NCBI GenBank assembly: GCA_902582235.1
Contig: CACHQX010000004.1
Location: 1-64,000, forward strand
DNA: 64,000 bases
Direction: 5' to 3'
From: an uncultured Pelagibacteraceae bacterium
GTDB lineage: Bacteria > Pseudomonadota > Alphaproteobacteria > Pelagibacterales > Pelagibacteraceae
Position numbers and translations under genes: made by a program. Of the stretch, positions 1 to 7,654 are shown in pieces; within the stretch, counting starts at the first letter, position 1, and each line of letters opens with the position of its first letter. The notes beneath the pieces are model-generated. The model saw only the letters and a list, made by a program, of their open reading frames with translations. It was not told the origin of the DNA and searched no databases.

Positions 1-327
1 CTCTACAGATTTTCGAATGTACTCAAACTGAGGGATCAAATCATCAGGGGCGTCTGATCTGTTCGCTTTATAGTCTTCATAAATATCATTCCTAAAGTTT
101 TTTCTTGCAGAGTCAAAAATAACCGCGAAATGAGTTGGTTTCTCTTTGTTTTCTTTTGATTTTGCATCCTCTAACAACTTAAAAAGCATATTGCAAAATC
201 CTGCAACGGCACCTGTTGGTAACCCATCTGACTTTCTGGATAGAGGAGGAAGAGCATAATATGCTCGAAAAATATAACCAGAGCCATCAATAAGATAAAA
301 ATGTTTTTTTTTATTTAATTCAGTCAT
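1..327 (-). CDS. polA: DNA polymerase I, N-terminal part (cut by window edge)
   Basis: The first 109 codons of a minus-strand gene run off the left edge. The start is the ATG at 327. The product opens with LIDGSGYIFRAYYAL, then FAVIFDSARKNFR and YKANR, which are the metal-binding and DNA-binding motifs of the 5'-3' exonuclease (FEN-like) domain at the N terminus of Pol I. The family acts in Okazaki-fragment maturation and repair. Only the exonuclease part is visible, so presence of the polymerase domain is assumed. The gene diverges from the ABC ATPase that starts 50 bases away. Confidence 0.9.
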   Translation of the reverse strand, partial: MTELNKKKHFYLIDGSGYIFRAYYALPPLSRKSDGLPTGAVAGFCNMLFKLLEDAKSKENKEKPTHFAVIFDSARKNFRNDIYEDYKANRSDAPDDLIPQFEYIRKSVE

Positions 328-377
328 TTATTAAATTATTATTAATTTACCTTAATGTTATAAGCCTATAAATCTAA

Positions 378-1295
378 ATGAGTAAAAAAAACGTACTTTC
401 TGTTAAAAAATTAAATAAAATTTATCGAAAGAATATCCATGCACTTAAAGATTTAAACTTGGAGGTGAAAGAAGGAGAAATTTTAGGACTTCTTGGTCCA
501 AATGGAGCTGGAAAAAGTACTTTTATAAATATTCTTGCGGGAGTAACAGATAAAACCTCAGGTGAAGTAATTGTATGGGGATTTGACTTAGATAAAAATC
601 CACGCCAAGTAAGAGTTTCGCTAGGAATTGTTCCTCAAGAAATAAACGTTGACCCTTTCTTTACTCCAAAAAAACTATTGGATCTTCAAGCTGGTTTGTT
701 TGGTGTTAAAAAAAAAGATAGGATAACAGATACTATCCTTGAACTAGTCGCCTTAAAAGATAAATCAAATAGTTATACAAGAAATTTATCAGGAGGTATG
801 AAGAGAAGATTATTAATTGCGAAAGCTTTAGTTCATAAACCACCTATAATTATACTAGATGAACCAACTGCAGGTGTTGATGTCGAACTTAGAAAAAATT
901 TGTGGGAAAATATTAGATCCCTAAGAAAACTTGGAGTAACAATTATTTTGACTACACACTATCTCCAGGAGGCTGAAGAATTGTGTGACAGAGTTGGTAT
1001 AATTCACAAAGGTAATCTTATAGCATTAGATACAACCGAAAATATGTTAAATAAGATTCAAACAAAAACCCTTAAATTTGAAATTAATAAGAGAATAGTT
1101 TTAGATGATATGAAAAGTAAAGGTTATAATATTTTAACCAATACAGACTCAGAATTTAAAATAGAATATAATAAACAAGAATTTAACATACAAAAAATTA
1201 TCAAGTTATTAGAAAATCAAGGAATAGTGATTAAAGATATTAAATCTGAGGACCCAGATTTAGAGGACGTTTTTGTTAATTTAACAAATAACTAG
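378..1295 (+). CDS. ABC transporter ATP-binding protein (ABC-2/multidrug type)
   Basis: A 305-residue single nucleotide-binding domain. Walker A is GPNGAGKS at residues 40-47, the signature is LSGGMKRR near 137, Walker B is IIILDEP, and the H-loop is TTHYLQEAEELCD. The roughly 75-residue C-terminal extension is typical of the CcmA/YadG/NodI-like ATPases that partner ABC-2 permeases. The product would energise export across the inner membrane. No permease gene is adjacent: bioY follows after 32 bases and is not a plausible partner. The substrate cannot be told. Confidence 0.85.
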   Translation: MSKKNVLSVKKLNKIYRKNIHALKDLNLEVKEGEILGLLGPNGAGKSTFINILAGVTDKTSGEVIVWGFDLDKNPRQVRVSLGIVPQEINVDPFFTPKKLLDLQAGLFGVKKKDRITDTILELVALKDKSNSYTRNLSGGMKRRLLIAKALVHKPPIIILDEPTAGVDVELRKNLWENIRSLRKLGVTIILTTHYLQEAEELCDRVGIIHKGNLIALDTTENMLNKIQTKTLKFEINKRIVLDDMKSKGYNILTNTDSEFKIEYNKQEFNIQKIIKLLENQGIVIKDIKSEDPDLEDVFVNLTNN

Positions 1296-1327
1296 ATTAA
1301 AAACTTAAATTAATATATTATTAAACT

Positions 1328-1879
1328 ATGGAAACCGTTAAGCTAATTCAAAATAATAAAGTAATTAAAAGCGCTATTATTGTTTTTTTAGGAACAATTT
1401 TATTAACAATTTCAGCAAAAATAAAAATACCGTTTTACCCAGTTCCAATGACAATGCAGACATTCGTCGTAATATTTTTAGGAATGTGTTTTGGTTATAA
1501 ATTGGGTTTGGCTACAGTTGCTCTTTATTTAATTGAAGGTATTATTGGAATACCAGTTTTTTCTAATTCTCCAGAAAAAGGTGTCGGTATGATTTATTTT
1601 ACTGGTCCAACGATGGGATATCTTTTAGGTTTTATAATAGCGGTTTATGTGGCTGGAAAATTTAATTTTAATAAAAACTATCTTTTAAATTTTATTAAGA
1701 TTTTTTTCTCAGTTTTGCCAATTTATGTATTGGGACTTATTTGGTTAGGAATTTTAATTGGTTGGGACAAACCAATTTTTGATCTAGGAGCAAAACCTTT
1801 TTTACTAGCAGAATTATTTAAAATTTTTCTATTAGTTATAATTTCTACAAAAGTCGATTTTTTTAAAAAGTTTATCTAG
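1328..1879 (+). CDS. bioY: Biotin transporter BioY
   Basis: A 183-residue, strongly hydrophobic protein with about six membrane segments. It has BioY hallmarks: KIKIPFYPVPMTMQT near residue 32, GIIGIPVFS, and TGPTMGYLLGF. BioY is the biotin-binding S component of an energy-coupling-factor transporter. No EcfA or EcfT is nearby, so it either uses subunits encoded elsewhere or works alone, as solitary BioY proteins can. The last 8 bases overlap the 3' end of the convergent response regulator gene. Confidence 0.9.
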   Translation: METVKLIQNNKVIKSAIIVFLGTILLTISAKIKIPFYPVPMTMQTFVVIFLGMCFGYKLGLATVALYLIEGIIGIPVFSNSPEKGVGMIYFTGPTMGYLLGFIIAVYVAGKFNFNKNYLLNFIKIFFSVLPIYVLGLIWLGILIGWDKPIFDLGAKPFLLAELFKIFLLVIISTKVDFFKKFI

Positions 1880-2432
1880 GCGATCTTTTTGATAAAATTC
1901 TCTGAAGAGTTCTACGATGCATTTTTAATCTTCTAGCTGTTTCAGAAACATTTCTATTACATAATTCAAATACTCTGTGGATATGTTCCCACTTAACTCT
2001 ATCTGCAGACATAGGGTTATCTGGTGGATCAGCTTTTCTATTTGGATCTGCTAAAAGTGCTTTTTCAACGTCGTCAGCATCGGCTGGTTTAGCAAGATAG
2101 TCAATTGCACCTTGTTTGATTGCTGCGACAGCTGTTGGAATATTCCCATAGCCTGTTAACATCACAATTCTACTATCTGCATTAGAATTTTGAATTTCTT
2201 TTACAACTTCCAATCCGTTACCATCACCAAGTCTTAAGTCTACTACAGCAAATGCAGGTTTATTTGTTTTAACAGCATCAATTCCTTTTTTTACACCTTC
2301 AGCTTGTGAAACTTTAAATCCCTTCTTTTCCATAGCTCTAGCTAAGCGCTCTCTGAAAGGATTATCGTCATCCACAATTAGAAGAGATTTATCATCAAAT
2401 TGGCTTATATTTTTTACGTTTTGGACGTTCAT
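1872..2432 (-). CDS. regA: Two-component response regulator, RegA/ActR/PrrA family
   Basis: About 186 residues. The N-terminal receiver domain has the acidic pocket VDDD (residues 20-23), phospho-acceptor Asp65 in VVDLRLGDG, the MLTGYG Thr region and the AKPAD Lys. A short linker leads to a C-terminal Fis-type helix-turn-helix, NVSETARRLKMHRRTLQ. This is the architecture of the RegA/PrrA redox regulators of alphaproteobacteria. The start chosen is the ATG at 2432; a TTG three codons upstream is possible. The usual neighbour, the RegB/PrrB sensor kinase, is not in this window. Confidence 0.88.
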   Translation of the reverse strand: MNVQNVKNISQFDDKSLLIVDDDNPFRERLARAMEKKGFKVSQAEGVKKGIDAVKTNKPAFAVVDLRLGDGNGLEVVKEIQNSNADSRIVMLTGYGNIPTAVAAIKQGAIDYLAKPADADDVEKALLADPNRKADPPDNPMSADRVKWEHIHRVFELCNRNVSETARRLKMHRRTLQRILSKRSPR

Positions 2433-2480
2433 TAAAATCAATATGGAGTTTAATTTTAAAATTTCAAGAGCTTGGAAACA

Positions 2481-2510
2481 TTGATTTTTATCAATTATTT
2501 TCTTTACACT
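2481..2510 (+). promoter_or_regulatory. Candidate sigma-70 promoter of the polyamine operon
   Basis: TTGATT at 2481-2486 and TACACT at 2505-2510 are separated by 18 bases, close to the TTGACA/TATAAT consensus. Transcription would begin near 2517 and give a leader of about 90 nt before the decarboxylase ATG at 2606. Assigned by eye. Confidence 0.4.
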
Positions 2511-2548
2511 AGGTGAAGAATCCCTTAAATGCTCAATTTAATGAAATT

Positions 2549-2575
2549 TGCATAGCTATTATGCAGATTTTTTTT
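2549..2575 (+). terminator. Terminator-like hairpin in the polyamine operon leader (possible attenuator)
   Basis: TGCATA (2549-2554) and TATGCA (2560-2565) form a perfect 6-bp stem with a 5-nt loop. Two bases later comes an uninterrupted run of 8 T (2568-2575). That is the form of an intrinsic terminator, although the stem is short and AT-rich. No plus-strand gene lies upstream, and the decarboxylase ATG is 30 bases downstream, so it would act as a leader attenuator. A tiny reading frame (2529-2555, 8 codons, MLNLMKFA) ends inside the hairpin, but no clear ribosome-binding site precedes it. Confidence 0.4.
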
Positions 2576-2605
2576 GTTAAATTTTTTTTTTACGGAGCTA
2601 AAAAA

Positions 2606-3784
2606 ATGAAAAAATTTAAAACGGTTGATGAGCTTATTAATGTAATCAAACCCTCTGATCCAGTTTACTGCATCAGAAAGAACTCGATAAAAAAAGCTAC
2701 AAAAGTTTTTTTACAAAATTTCCCGGGCAAAATCTTATATGCCGTTAAAACTAATCCACATCCTTTTGTAGTCAAAACTCTAATAGAATCTGGAATTAAA
2801 AATTTTGATGTGGCATCAATAAATGAGATAGAGATGATTAAAAAGATCAACAAAGATTTAGAATGTTCTTATATGCATACTGTAAAAAGTAGAGAAAGTA
2901 TTAGGGATGCGTATTTTAAATATAATGTTAAAAGTTTTTCATTAGATACAAAAGAGGAATTAATCAAAATTATTGAATCTACAGAACAAGCTAAGGATCT
3001 TGAGTTGTATGTAAGAGTGGCTGTTTCCAATGAACACGCCGAGATTGATTTATCAAAAAAATTTGGTGCATTAAGTTCTGAGGCAATCGGATTATTAAGA
3101 TTAACTAAACAATATGCAAAAAAAATTGGTTTAAGTTTTCACGTTGGTTCGCAGTGTATGCATCCTATTTCATATGCTAAGGGTATTTCTGAAATTGGAA
3201 ATATAATTAAAAAAACAAAAATTATTCCAGATGTAATAAATATTGGAGGTGGATTTCCAACTATTTATCCAGATCTAATACCACCTTCACTGGATAGTTA
3301 TTTTAATGAGATTAAAATAGCTCTTGAAAAATTAAAATTAAATAAAATGCCCGAAATAATTTGTGAACCAGGGAGAGCGTTAGTCGCAGAGTCAGGATCA
3401 ACAATAGTAAAAGTGAATTTAAGAAAAAAACAGAAGCTTTATATAAATGATGGAACTTATGGAACTTTATTTGATGGTGGAGTTCCTAATATAGTTTATC
3501 CATCAAAGATTATTACAAATGGAAGAATGATTTCAAAAAAAATGACTGCATTTGATTTTTATGGACCAACTTGTGATAGCCTTGATTATATGAAAGGACC
3601 TTTTATTTTACCTAACAATATTAAAGAGAATGATTACATAGAACTTGGTCAACTAGGAGCGTATGGATTAACTTTTAGAACTCAATTTAATGGCTTTTAT
3701 TCTAACGAGATTTATGAAGTTGAGGATGAACCAATAATGACTATGTACGATAGAGATAAAAATAAAGGTTCTCTAGTCGCATAA
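2606..3784 (+). CDS. Fold-III (ODC-like) basic amino acid decarboxylase
   Basis: A 392-residue PLP-dependent decarboxylase of the eukaryotic-ODC/DAP-decarboxylase fold. PLP-binding Lys48 lies in YAVKTN, the phosphate-binding loop is GGGFPT (214-219), EPGR is at 254-257, and the catalytic Cys323 lies in GPTCDSLD, the ODC/LDC signature. The start at 2606 is chosen because GGAG lies 8 bases upstream; the frame stays open to a GTG at 2513, but that extension is AT-rich and not family-like. It probably decarboxylates ornithine and/or lysine. Because agmatine-processing genes follow, arginine is also possible (a small viral ODC homologue has that activity). Asp290, in the segment where ODCs carry their substrate-reading Asp, favours ornithine/lysine. 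First gene of a tightly packed operon. Confidence 0.88.
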   Translation: MKKFKTVDELINVIKPSDPVYCIRKNSIKKATKVFLQNFPGKILYAVKTNPHPFVVKTLIESGIKNFDVASINEIEMIKKINKDLECSYMHTVKSRESIRDAYFKYNVKSFSLDTKEELIKIIESTEQAKDLELYVRVAVSNEHAEIDLSKKFGALSSEAIGLLRLTKQYAKKIGLSFHVGSQCMHPISYAKGISEIGNIIKKTKIIPDVINIGGGFPTIYPDLIPPSLDSYFNEIKIALEKLKLNKMPEIICEPGRALVAESGSTIVKVNLRKKQKLYINDGTYGTLFDGGVPNIVYPSKIITNGRMISKKMTAFDFYGPTCDSLDYMKGPFILPNNIKENDYIELGQLGAYGLTFRTQFNGFYSNEIYEVEDEPIMTMYDRDKNKGSLVA

Positions 3785-4831
3785 ATGTCAGAAAAGAAAA
3801 ATTTAGGCCACAATACAAAAAAAAGTTTTCTTAATAAACCTGTAGAGCATATTGATATAACTTCTTTCGACTCTCGAGATATTATATCGTCGATGAAAAA
3901 AATGTCTTTTGTCTCCAGAGAAACAGGAAACGCTGCAAGTATTTTTAACGAAATGTTAAAAGATAAAAACTGCACAATTTTTTTAACACTTGCAGGATCA
4001 ACATCTGCTGCGGGATGCATGAATATCTATAAAGATATGGTTAAATACAATATGGTAGATGCTATCGTTGCCACTGGCGCATCAATTGTTGATATGGATT
4101 TTTTTGAGGGTTTAGGTTTTAAACATTATCAAGGTTCACAATTTCAGGATGATAGTGAACTTAGAAAAAATTACATTGATAGGATTTACGATACTTATAT
4201 TGATGAAGATGAATTACAAATGTGTGATAAGATTATATGTGAAATAGCTGATAAATTACCTCCAAAAACCTATACCTCTAGAGAATTTATATATGAGATG
4301 GGAAGATATTTAAAAGATAATTCAAAAAAAAAGGGTTCATTAATAGAAACAGCTTTTGATAATAACGTTCCTATTTTTTGCCCTGCTTTTACTGACTCTA
4401 GCGCTGGATTCGGATTGGTTATGCATCAAGAAAAAAATCCAAATAAACACATCACCATAGACTCAATTAGAGAATTTAGAGAATTAACAGAAATTAAAAT
4501 TAAATCAAAAAATTCTGGTTTATTTATGATAGGTGGAGGTGTTCCAAAAAATTTTATTCAAGATACGGTTATTTGTGCCGAGTTATTAGGTAAAGAAGTA
4601 GATATGCACAAATACGCAATTCAAATAACTGTGGCAGACTCAAGAGATGGGGCATGTAGTAGCTCTACTCTCAAGGAAGCTAGTTCATGGGGAAAAGTGG
4701 ATATAACAAAGGAGCAAATGGTTTTCGCTGAAGCTACTAGCGTATTGCCTTTAATTGCTAGTGATGCTTATCACAGAGGAGAGTGGAAAAGTCGAGAGAG
4801 AAAGAATTTTACAAAGCTATATCAAAAATGA
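3785..4831 (+). CDS. Deoxyhypusine synthase-like protein
   Basis: A 348-residue member of the DHS/homospermidine-synthase family. NAD-binding stretches include TLAGSTSAAGCMN (residues 68-80) and TGASIVDMDFFE. The catalytic Lys304 is present in SSWGKV, equivalent to the Lys that forms the enzyme-aminobutyl imine in DHS, and is preceded by ADSRDGA. Bacteria have no eIF5A, so protein modification is unlikely. The family chemistry (NAD-dependent transfer of an aminobutyl group) suggests a polyamine product such as homospermidine, or a guanidino derivative if agmatine is used. It begins directly after the decarboxylase stop and overlaps aguB by 4 bases (ATGA). Confidence 0.88.
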   Translation: MSEKKNLGHNTKKSFLNKPVEHIDITSFDSRDIISSMKKMSFVSRETGNAASIFNEMLKDKNCTIFLTLAGSTSAAGCMNIYKDMVKYNMVDAIVATGASIVDMDFFEGLGFKHYQGSQFQDDSELRKNYIDRIYDTYIDEDELQMCDKIICEIADKLPPKTYTSREFIYEMGRYLKDNSKKKGSLIETAFDNNVPIFCPAFTDSSAGFGLVMHQEKNPNKHITIDSIREFRELTEIKIKSKNSGLFMIGGGVPKNFIQDTVICAELLGKEVDMHKYAIQITVADSRDGACSSSTLKEASSWGKVDITKEQMVFAEATSVLPLIASDAYHRGEWKSRERKNFTKLYQK

Positions 4832-5709
4832 CGAGAAAAACCAAAATTGGTTTAATTCAACTTAAAATTTCAAATAACAAAAATTTTAATTTGAAAAACT
4901 CTGTAAAAAAAATAAGAGAAGCAAAAAAAAAGGGTGCGAAGATAATATGCGTCCCTGAGCTATTTTTATCAAACTATTTTTGTAAAACAGAAAATCATTC
5001 AAACTTTAAATTAGCTGAAAGAATTCCCAGCGATACATCAAAAATTTTTTGTGAACTCGCACGTGAATTAAAGATTATTCTTATCATATCATTATTTGAA
5101 AAAAAAATATCTGGAATGTACCACAACACAAATTTAACTATTAACGAGAAGGGTAAAATTGTTTCTAAATATAGAAAAATGCATATTCCTGATGATCCTG
5201 GATATTATGAAAAATTTTATTTTACACCTGGAGATCTAGGATTTAAAAAAGTAAAAACAAAGTTTGGAAACATCGGTTCACTTATTTGTTGGGATCAGTG
5301 GTTTCCTGAAGCAGCAAGACTTACAACTTTGAAAGGTGCTGAATTAATATTTTATCCGACTGCTATTGGATGGCACCCTAATGAAAAAAAAAAGTACGGT
5401 AAATCACAATTAGAGTCCTGGATTACAATTCAAAAGTCTCACGCAATAGCTAATGGTATTTTTGTTGCTGCAATAAATAGAGTCGGAGTGGAAAAAAAAG
5501 GTAAACGAAAAATCGAATTTTGGGGTAGTTCATTTGTTGTTGACCCAAGTGGAAATATTATTTCAAAACTTAACTCTAAAAATGAAGGTATATTAATTTG
5601 TGATATTGATTTTAAAAAAGTTGAAAATGTTAGACAACACTGGCCATTTTTAAGAGATAGAAGAATTGATGCCTACAGAGGGTTGATGAGTAATCCAAAA
5701 GATGAATAA
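4828..5709 (+). CDS. aguB: N-carbamoylputrescine amidase (carbon-nitrogen hydrolase)
   Basis: A 293-residue nitrilase-superfamily enzyme with the Glu-Lys-Cys triad: Glu44 in VPELFLS, Lys117 in YRKMHIPDDP and Cys154 in LICWDQWFPEA. The DQWFPEAARL context and the length match AguB, which hydrolyses N-carbamoylputrescine to putrescine, CO2 and ammonia. The ATG at 4828 overlaps the upstream stop (ATGA); an in-frame upstream start would run 49 bases into the DHS-like gene and was not used. AguA, the enzyme of the preceding step, follows with an 8-base overlap. Confidence 0.9.
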   Translation: MTRKTKIGLIQLKISNNKNFNLKNSVKKIREAKKKGAKIICVPELFLSNYFCKTENHSNFKLAERIPSDTSKIFCELARELKIILIISLFEKKISGMYHNTNLTINEKGKIVSKYRKMHIPDDPGYYEKFYFTPGDLGFKKVKTKFGNIGSLICWDQWFPEAARLTTLKGAELIFYPTAIGWHPNEKKKYGKSQLESWITIQKSHAIANGIFVAAINRVGVEKKGKRKIEFWGSSFVVDPSGNIISKLNSKNEGILICDIDFKKVENVRQHWPFLRDRRIDAYRGLMSNPKDE

Positions 5710-6772
5710 AAATTTATCCAATCTTGGATATAGAATGCCCGCAGAGTGGGAAAAACAAGAATCTATTTGGATAACTTGGCCTTATAACAAAAAAGATTGG
5801 CCAGACCTTTTCGAGTCTATTCCGAAAAAAGTAGCAGAAATAGTTTCTATAATTTCAAAAACACAAAAGGTTAATCTCATTATTAAATTAAATGAAAAAG
5901 AAAATAAAATAATACGGATACTTAAATTTTTTAGTGCAAAATTAAGAAATATTAGATTCCTTAAAATACAAACAGATAGGATATGGATTAGGGATTTTGG
6001 CCCTATTTATCTTGTGAATAATAGAACAAAAAGCAAAATTTTTATAAACTTCAAGTTTAATGGATGGTCAAAATATAAAAATTTTAAAAAAGATAACAAA
6101 GTTAACTTTGTTATACACAAAAAAACTCAAATTAGAAAAATTGAACCAAGAATAAAGATTAAAAATAGATATAAAAAAATTATACTTGAGGGCGGAGCTA
6201 TAGACGTTAATGGTAAAGGTTCTATTATGTTAACTAAAGAATGCCTACTAAGCAAAATTCAATTAAGAAATCCAGGTATTGATAAACTCACATATGAAAG
6301 AGAATTGTCAAAATTACTAAATGTAAATAATTTCATTTGGCTTAATAAAGGTATTGTTGGAGATGATACTCATGGACATGTTGATGATATAAGTAGGTTT
6401 GTTTCAGAGAATACTATTATGACAGCAATCGAAAACAATAAAAATGACGAAAATTATCAAATTTTGAAAAAAAACCTTAGTATTTTAAAAAGTGCCAAGA
6501 ATTCAAGTGGGAAAAAATTTAGAATAATAAAAATACCAATGCCTAAACCAATATCATTTGATAAAGTTAGAGTGCCCGCGAGTTATTTGAATTTTTTAAT
6601 ATGTAATAAGATTGTTTTGCTGCCAATTTTTAATGATGAGTGCGATTTAAAAGTGATTAAAATATTTAAAAAGTTCTTTAAAAACAAAAAAATTGTTGGG
6701 ATTGATTGTTCAAAACTTATTTGGGGATTTGGTGCTATTCATTGCATGACGCAACAAGAACCTAAAGTTTAA
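5702..6772 (+). CDS. aguA: Agmatine deiminase
   Basis: A 356-residue member of the Porphyromonas-type peptidyl-arginine deiminase family. MPAEWEKQESIWITWP at the N terminus, DRIWIRDFGP near 92, EGGAIDVNGKGS near 164, DTHGHVDD with the catalytic His near 224, and the catalytic Cys348 in GAIHCMTQ are all present. It converts agmatine to N-carbamoylputrescine and ammonia, feeding AguB encoded just upstream. Last gene of the polyamine operon; its stop lies 2 bases from the stop of the convergent transporter gene. Confidence 0.92.
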   Translation: MNKNLSNLGYRMPAEWEKQESIWITWPYNKKDWPDLFESIPKKVAEIVSIISKTQKVNLIIKLNEKENKIIRILKFFSAKLRNIRFLKIQTDRIWIRDFGPIYLVNNRTKSKIFINFKFNGWSKYKNFKKDNKVNFVIHKKTQIRKIEPRIKIKNRYKKIILEGGAIDVNGKGSIMLTKECLLSKIQLRNPGIDKLTYERELSKLLNVNNFIWLNKGIVGDDTHGHVDDISRFVSENTIMTAIENNKNDENYQILKKNLSILKSAKNSSGKKFRIIKIPMPKPISFDKVRVPASYLNFLICNKIVLLPIFNDECDLKVIKIFKKFFKNKKIVGIDCSKLIWGFGAIHCMTQQEPKV

Positions 6773-6781
6773 TCTTAAACT
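6766..6781. terminator. Perfect palindrome spanning two convergent stop codons
   Basis: AGTTTAATCTTAAACT is a 16-base inverted repeat (6-bp stem, 4-base loop). It contains the aguA stop on the plus strand and the stop of the convergent transporter gene on the minus strand. It could act as a compact bidirectional terminator or 3'-end stabiliser, but there is no strong T tract on either side. Confidence 0.3.
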
Positions 6782-7323
6782 GGCTTTAAAGTGCCTAATA
6801 ATAATCTGAAAGGTATTAACATTACCAAAGCTACAAATATTTTAACTGCTAGATCACCTAAAGATAAAGTAATCCAAGGAACACCAGTTGCATAAAAAGA
6901 AATTGAAAAGAATAAAAACGTATCAACTGTAGATCCAACAATAGATGATGTTAATGGAGCAATAAACCATTTCTTTTTTCTTAATTTATCGAAAACTTGT
7001 ACATCTAAAAGTTGAGCAACTAAAAATGCTGATCCCGATCCAATAGCAATTCTAACTGATATTAAATCATCAAAATTAGTTGAAAAAAATAATGTAAAAC
7101 TAATTCCAATTACAAATCCAAAATATACAATTTTTCTCGCTGCAATCTTTCCATATGATCTGTTTGCTAAATCTGTAATTAAAAAAGCTATAGGGTAACT
7201 AAAAGCACCATAAGTTAGCAATTGCTCTAATCCGTAATATTTTATTGGAAATTGAACCAGGTAGTTTGATGCTAAAACCACCAAACCCATAAAAAAAGAA
7301 AGGGTTAGAAAAACTTTATTCAT
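6775..7323 (-). CDS. yhhQ: Queuosine precursor transporter (YhhQ/VUT family)
   Basis: A 182-residue membrane protein with about six hydrophobic segments. It has the family patterns YGAFSYPIAFLITDLANR and GSTVDTFLFFSISF. Members of this family (formerly DUF165) import the queuosine precursors preQ0/preQ1 or 7-deazaguanine derivatives. Its ATG overlaps the rpmB stop by one base (TAATG), so the two are likely co-transcribed. The exact substrate cannot be read from sequence. Confidence 0.85.
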   Translation of the reverse strand: MNKVFLTLSFFMGLVVLASNYLVQFPIKYYGLEQLLTYGAFSYPIAFLITDLANRSYGKIAARKIVYFGFVIGISFTLFFSTNFDDLISVRIAIGSGSAFLVAQLLDVQVFDKLRKKKWFIAPLTSSIVGSTVDTFLFFSISFYATGVPWITLSLGDLAVKIFVALVMLIPFRLLLGTLKPV

Positions 7324-7604
7324 TATGCAGATTTTTGTAGAATACTTTTTTTAACTTTTTTAAGTCTATCTGATAAATATTTTGATTTAACTTCTTTCAT
7401 AAATTGATCAAAACTACCTTTTTTATCAATAGATCGCATTGCAGAGTTTGAGACATTTAATCTTAGGCTTTTGTTCAAAATATCGCTTTTAAAATTTACC
7501 TTTTTGATACCAGGTAAAAATCTTCTTTTTACCTTGTTATTTGCATGGCTAACTTTATGACCCTTTAGAGGTCTTTTACCAGTAAGTTCACATTTTTTAG
7601 TCAT
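7323..7604 (-). CDS. rpmB: 50S ribosomal protein L28
   Basis: 93 residues beginning MTKKCELTGKRPLKGHKVSHANN, then RRFLPGIKKV: the conserved L28 N terminus and core. It is slightly longer than the 78-residue E. coli protein, as is common in alphaproteobacteria, with a Lys-rich C terminus. It overlaps the downstream transporter by one base. Confidence 0.95.
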   Translation of the reverse strand: MTKKCELTGKRPLKGHKVSHANNKVKRRFLPGIKKVNFKSDILNKSLRLNVSNSAMRSIDKKGSFDQFMKEVKSKYLSDRLKKVKKSILQKSA

Positions 7605-7654
7605 GATAATTAACGTGGTATAAATGTAGTTTAATTGTCAGTCAAGTCGATATT

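Noticed and set aside
2513..2605. N-terminal extension of the decarboxylase from a GTG at 2513
   Set aside because: The 31 extra residues are Phe/Lys-rich translation of the leader hairpin and T-run; GGAG lies in front of the ATG at 2606, and the GTG lies upstream of the predicted transcription start.
4324..4332. Possible frameshift at a 9-A run in the DHS-like gene
   Set aside because: The reading frame and family motifs continue normally on both sides; the run simply encodes Lys residues.
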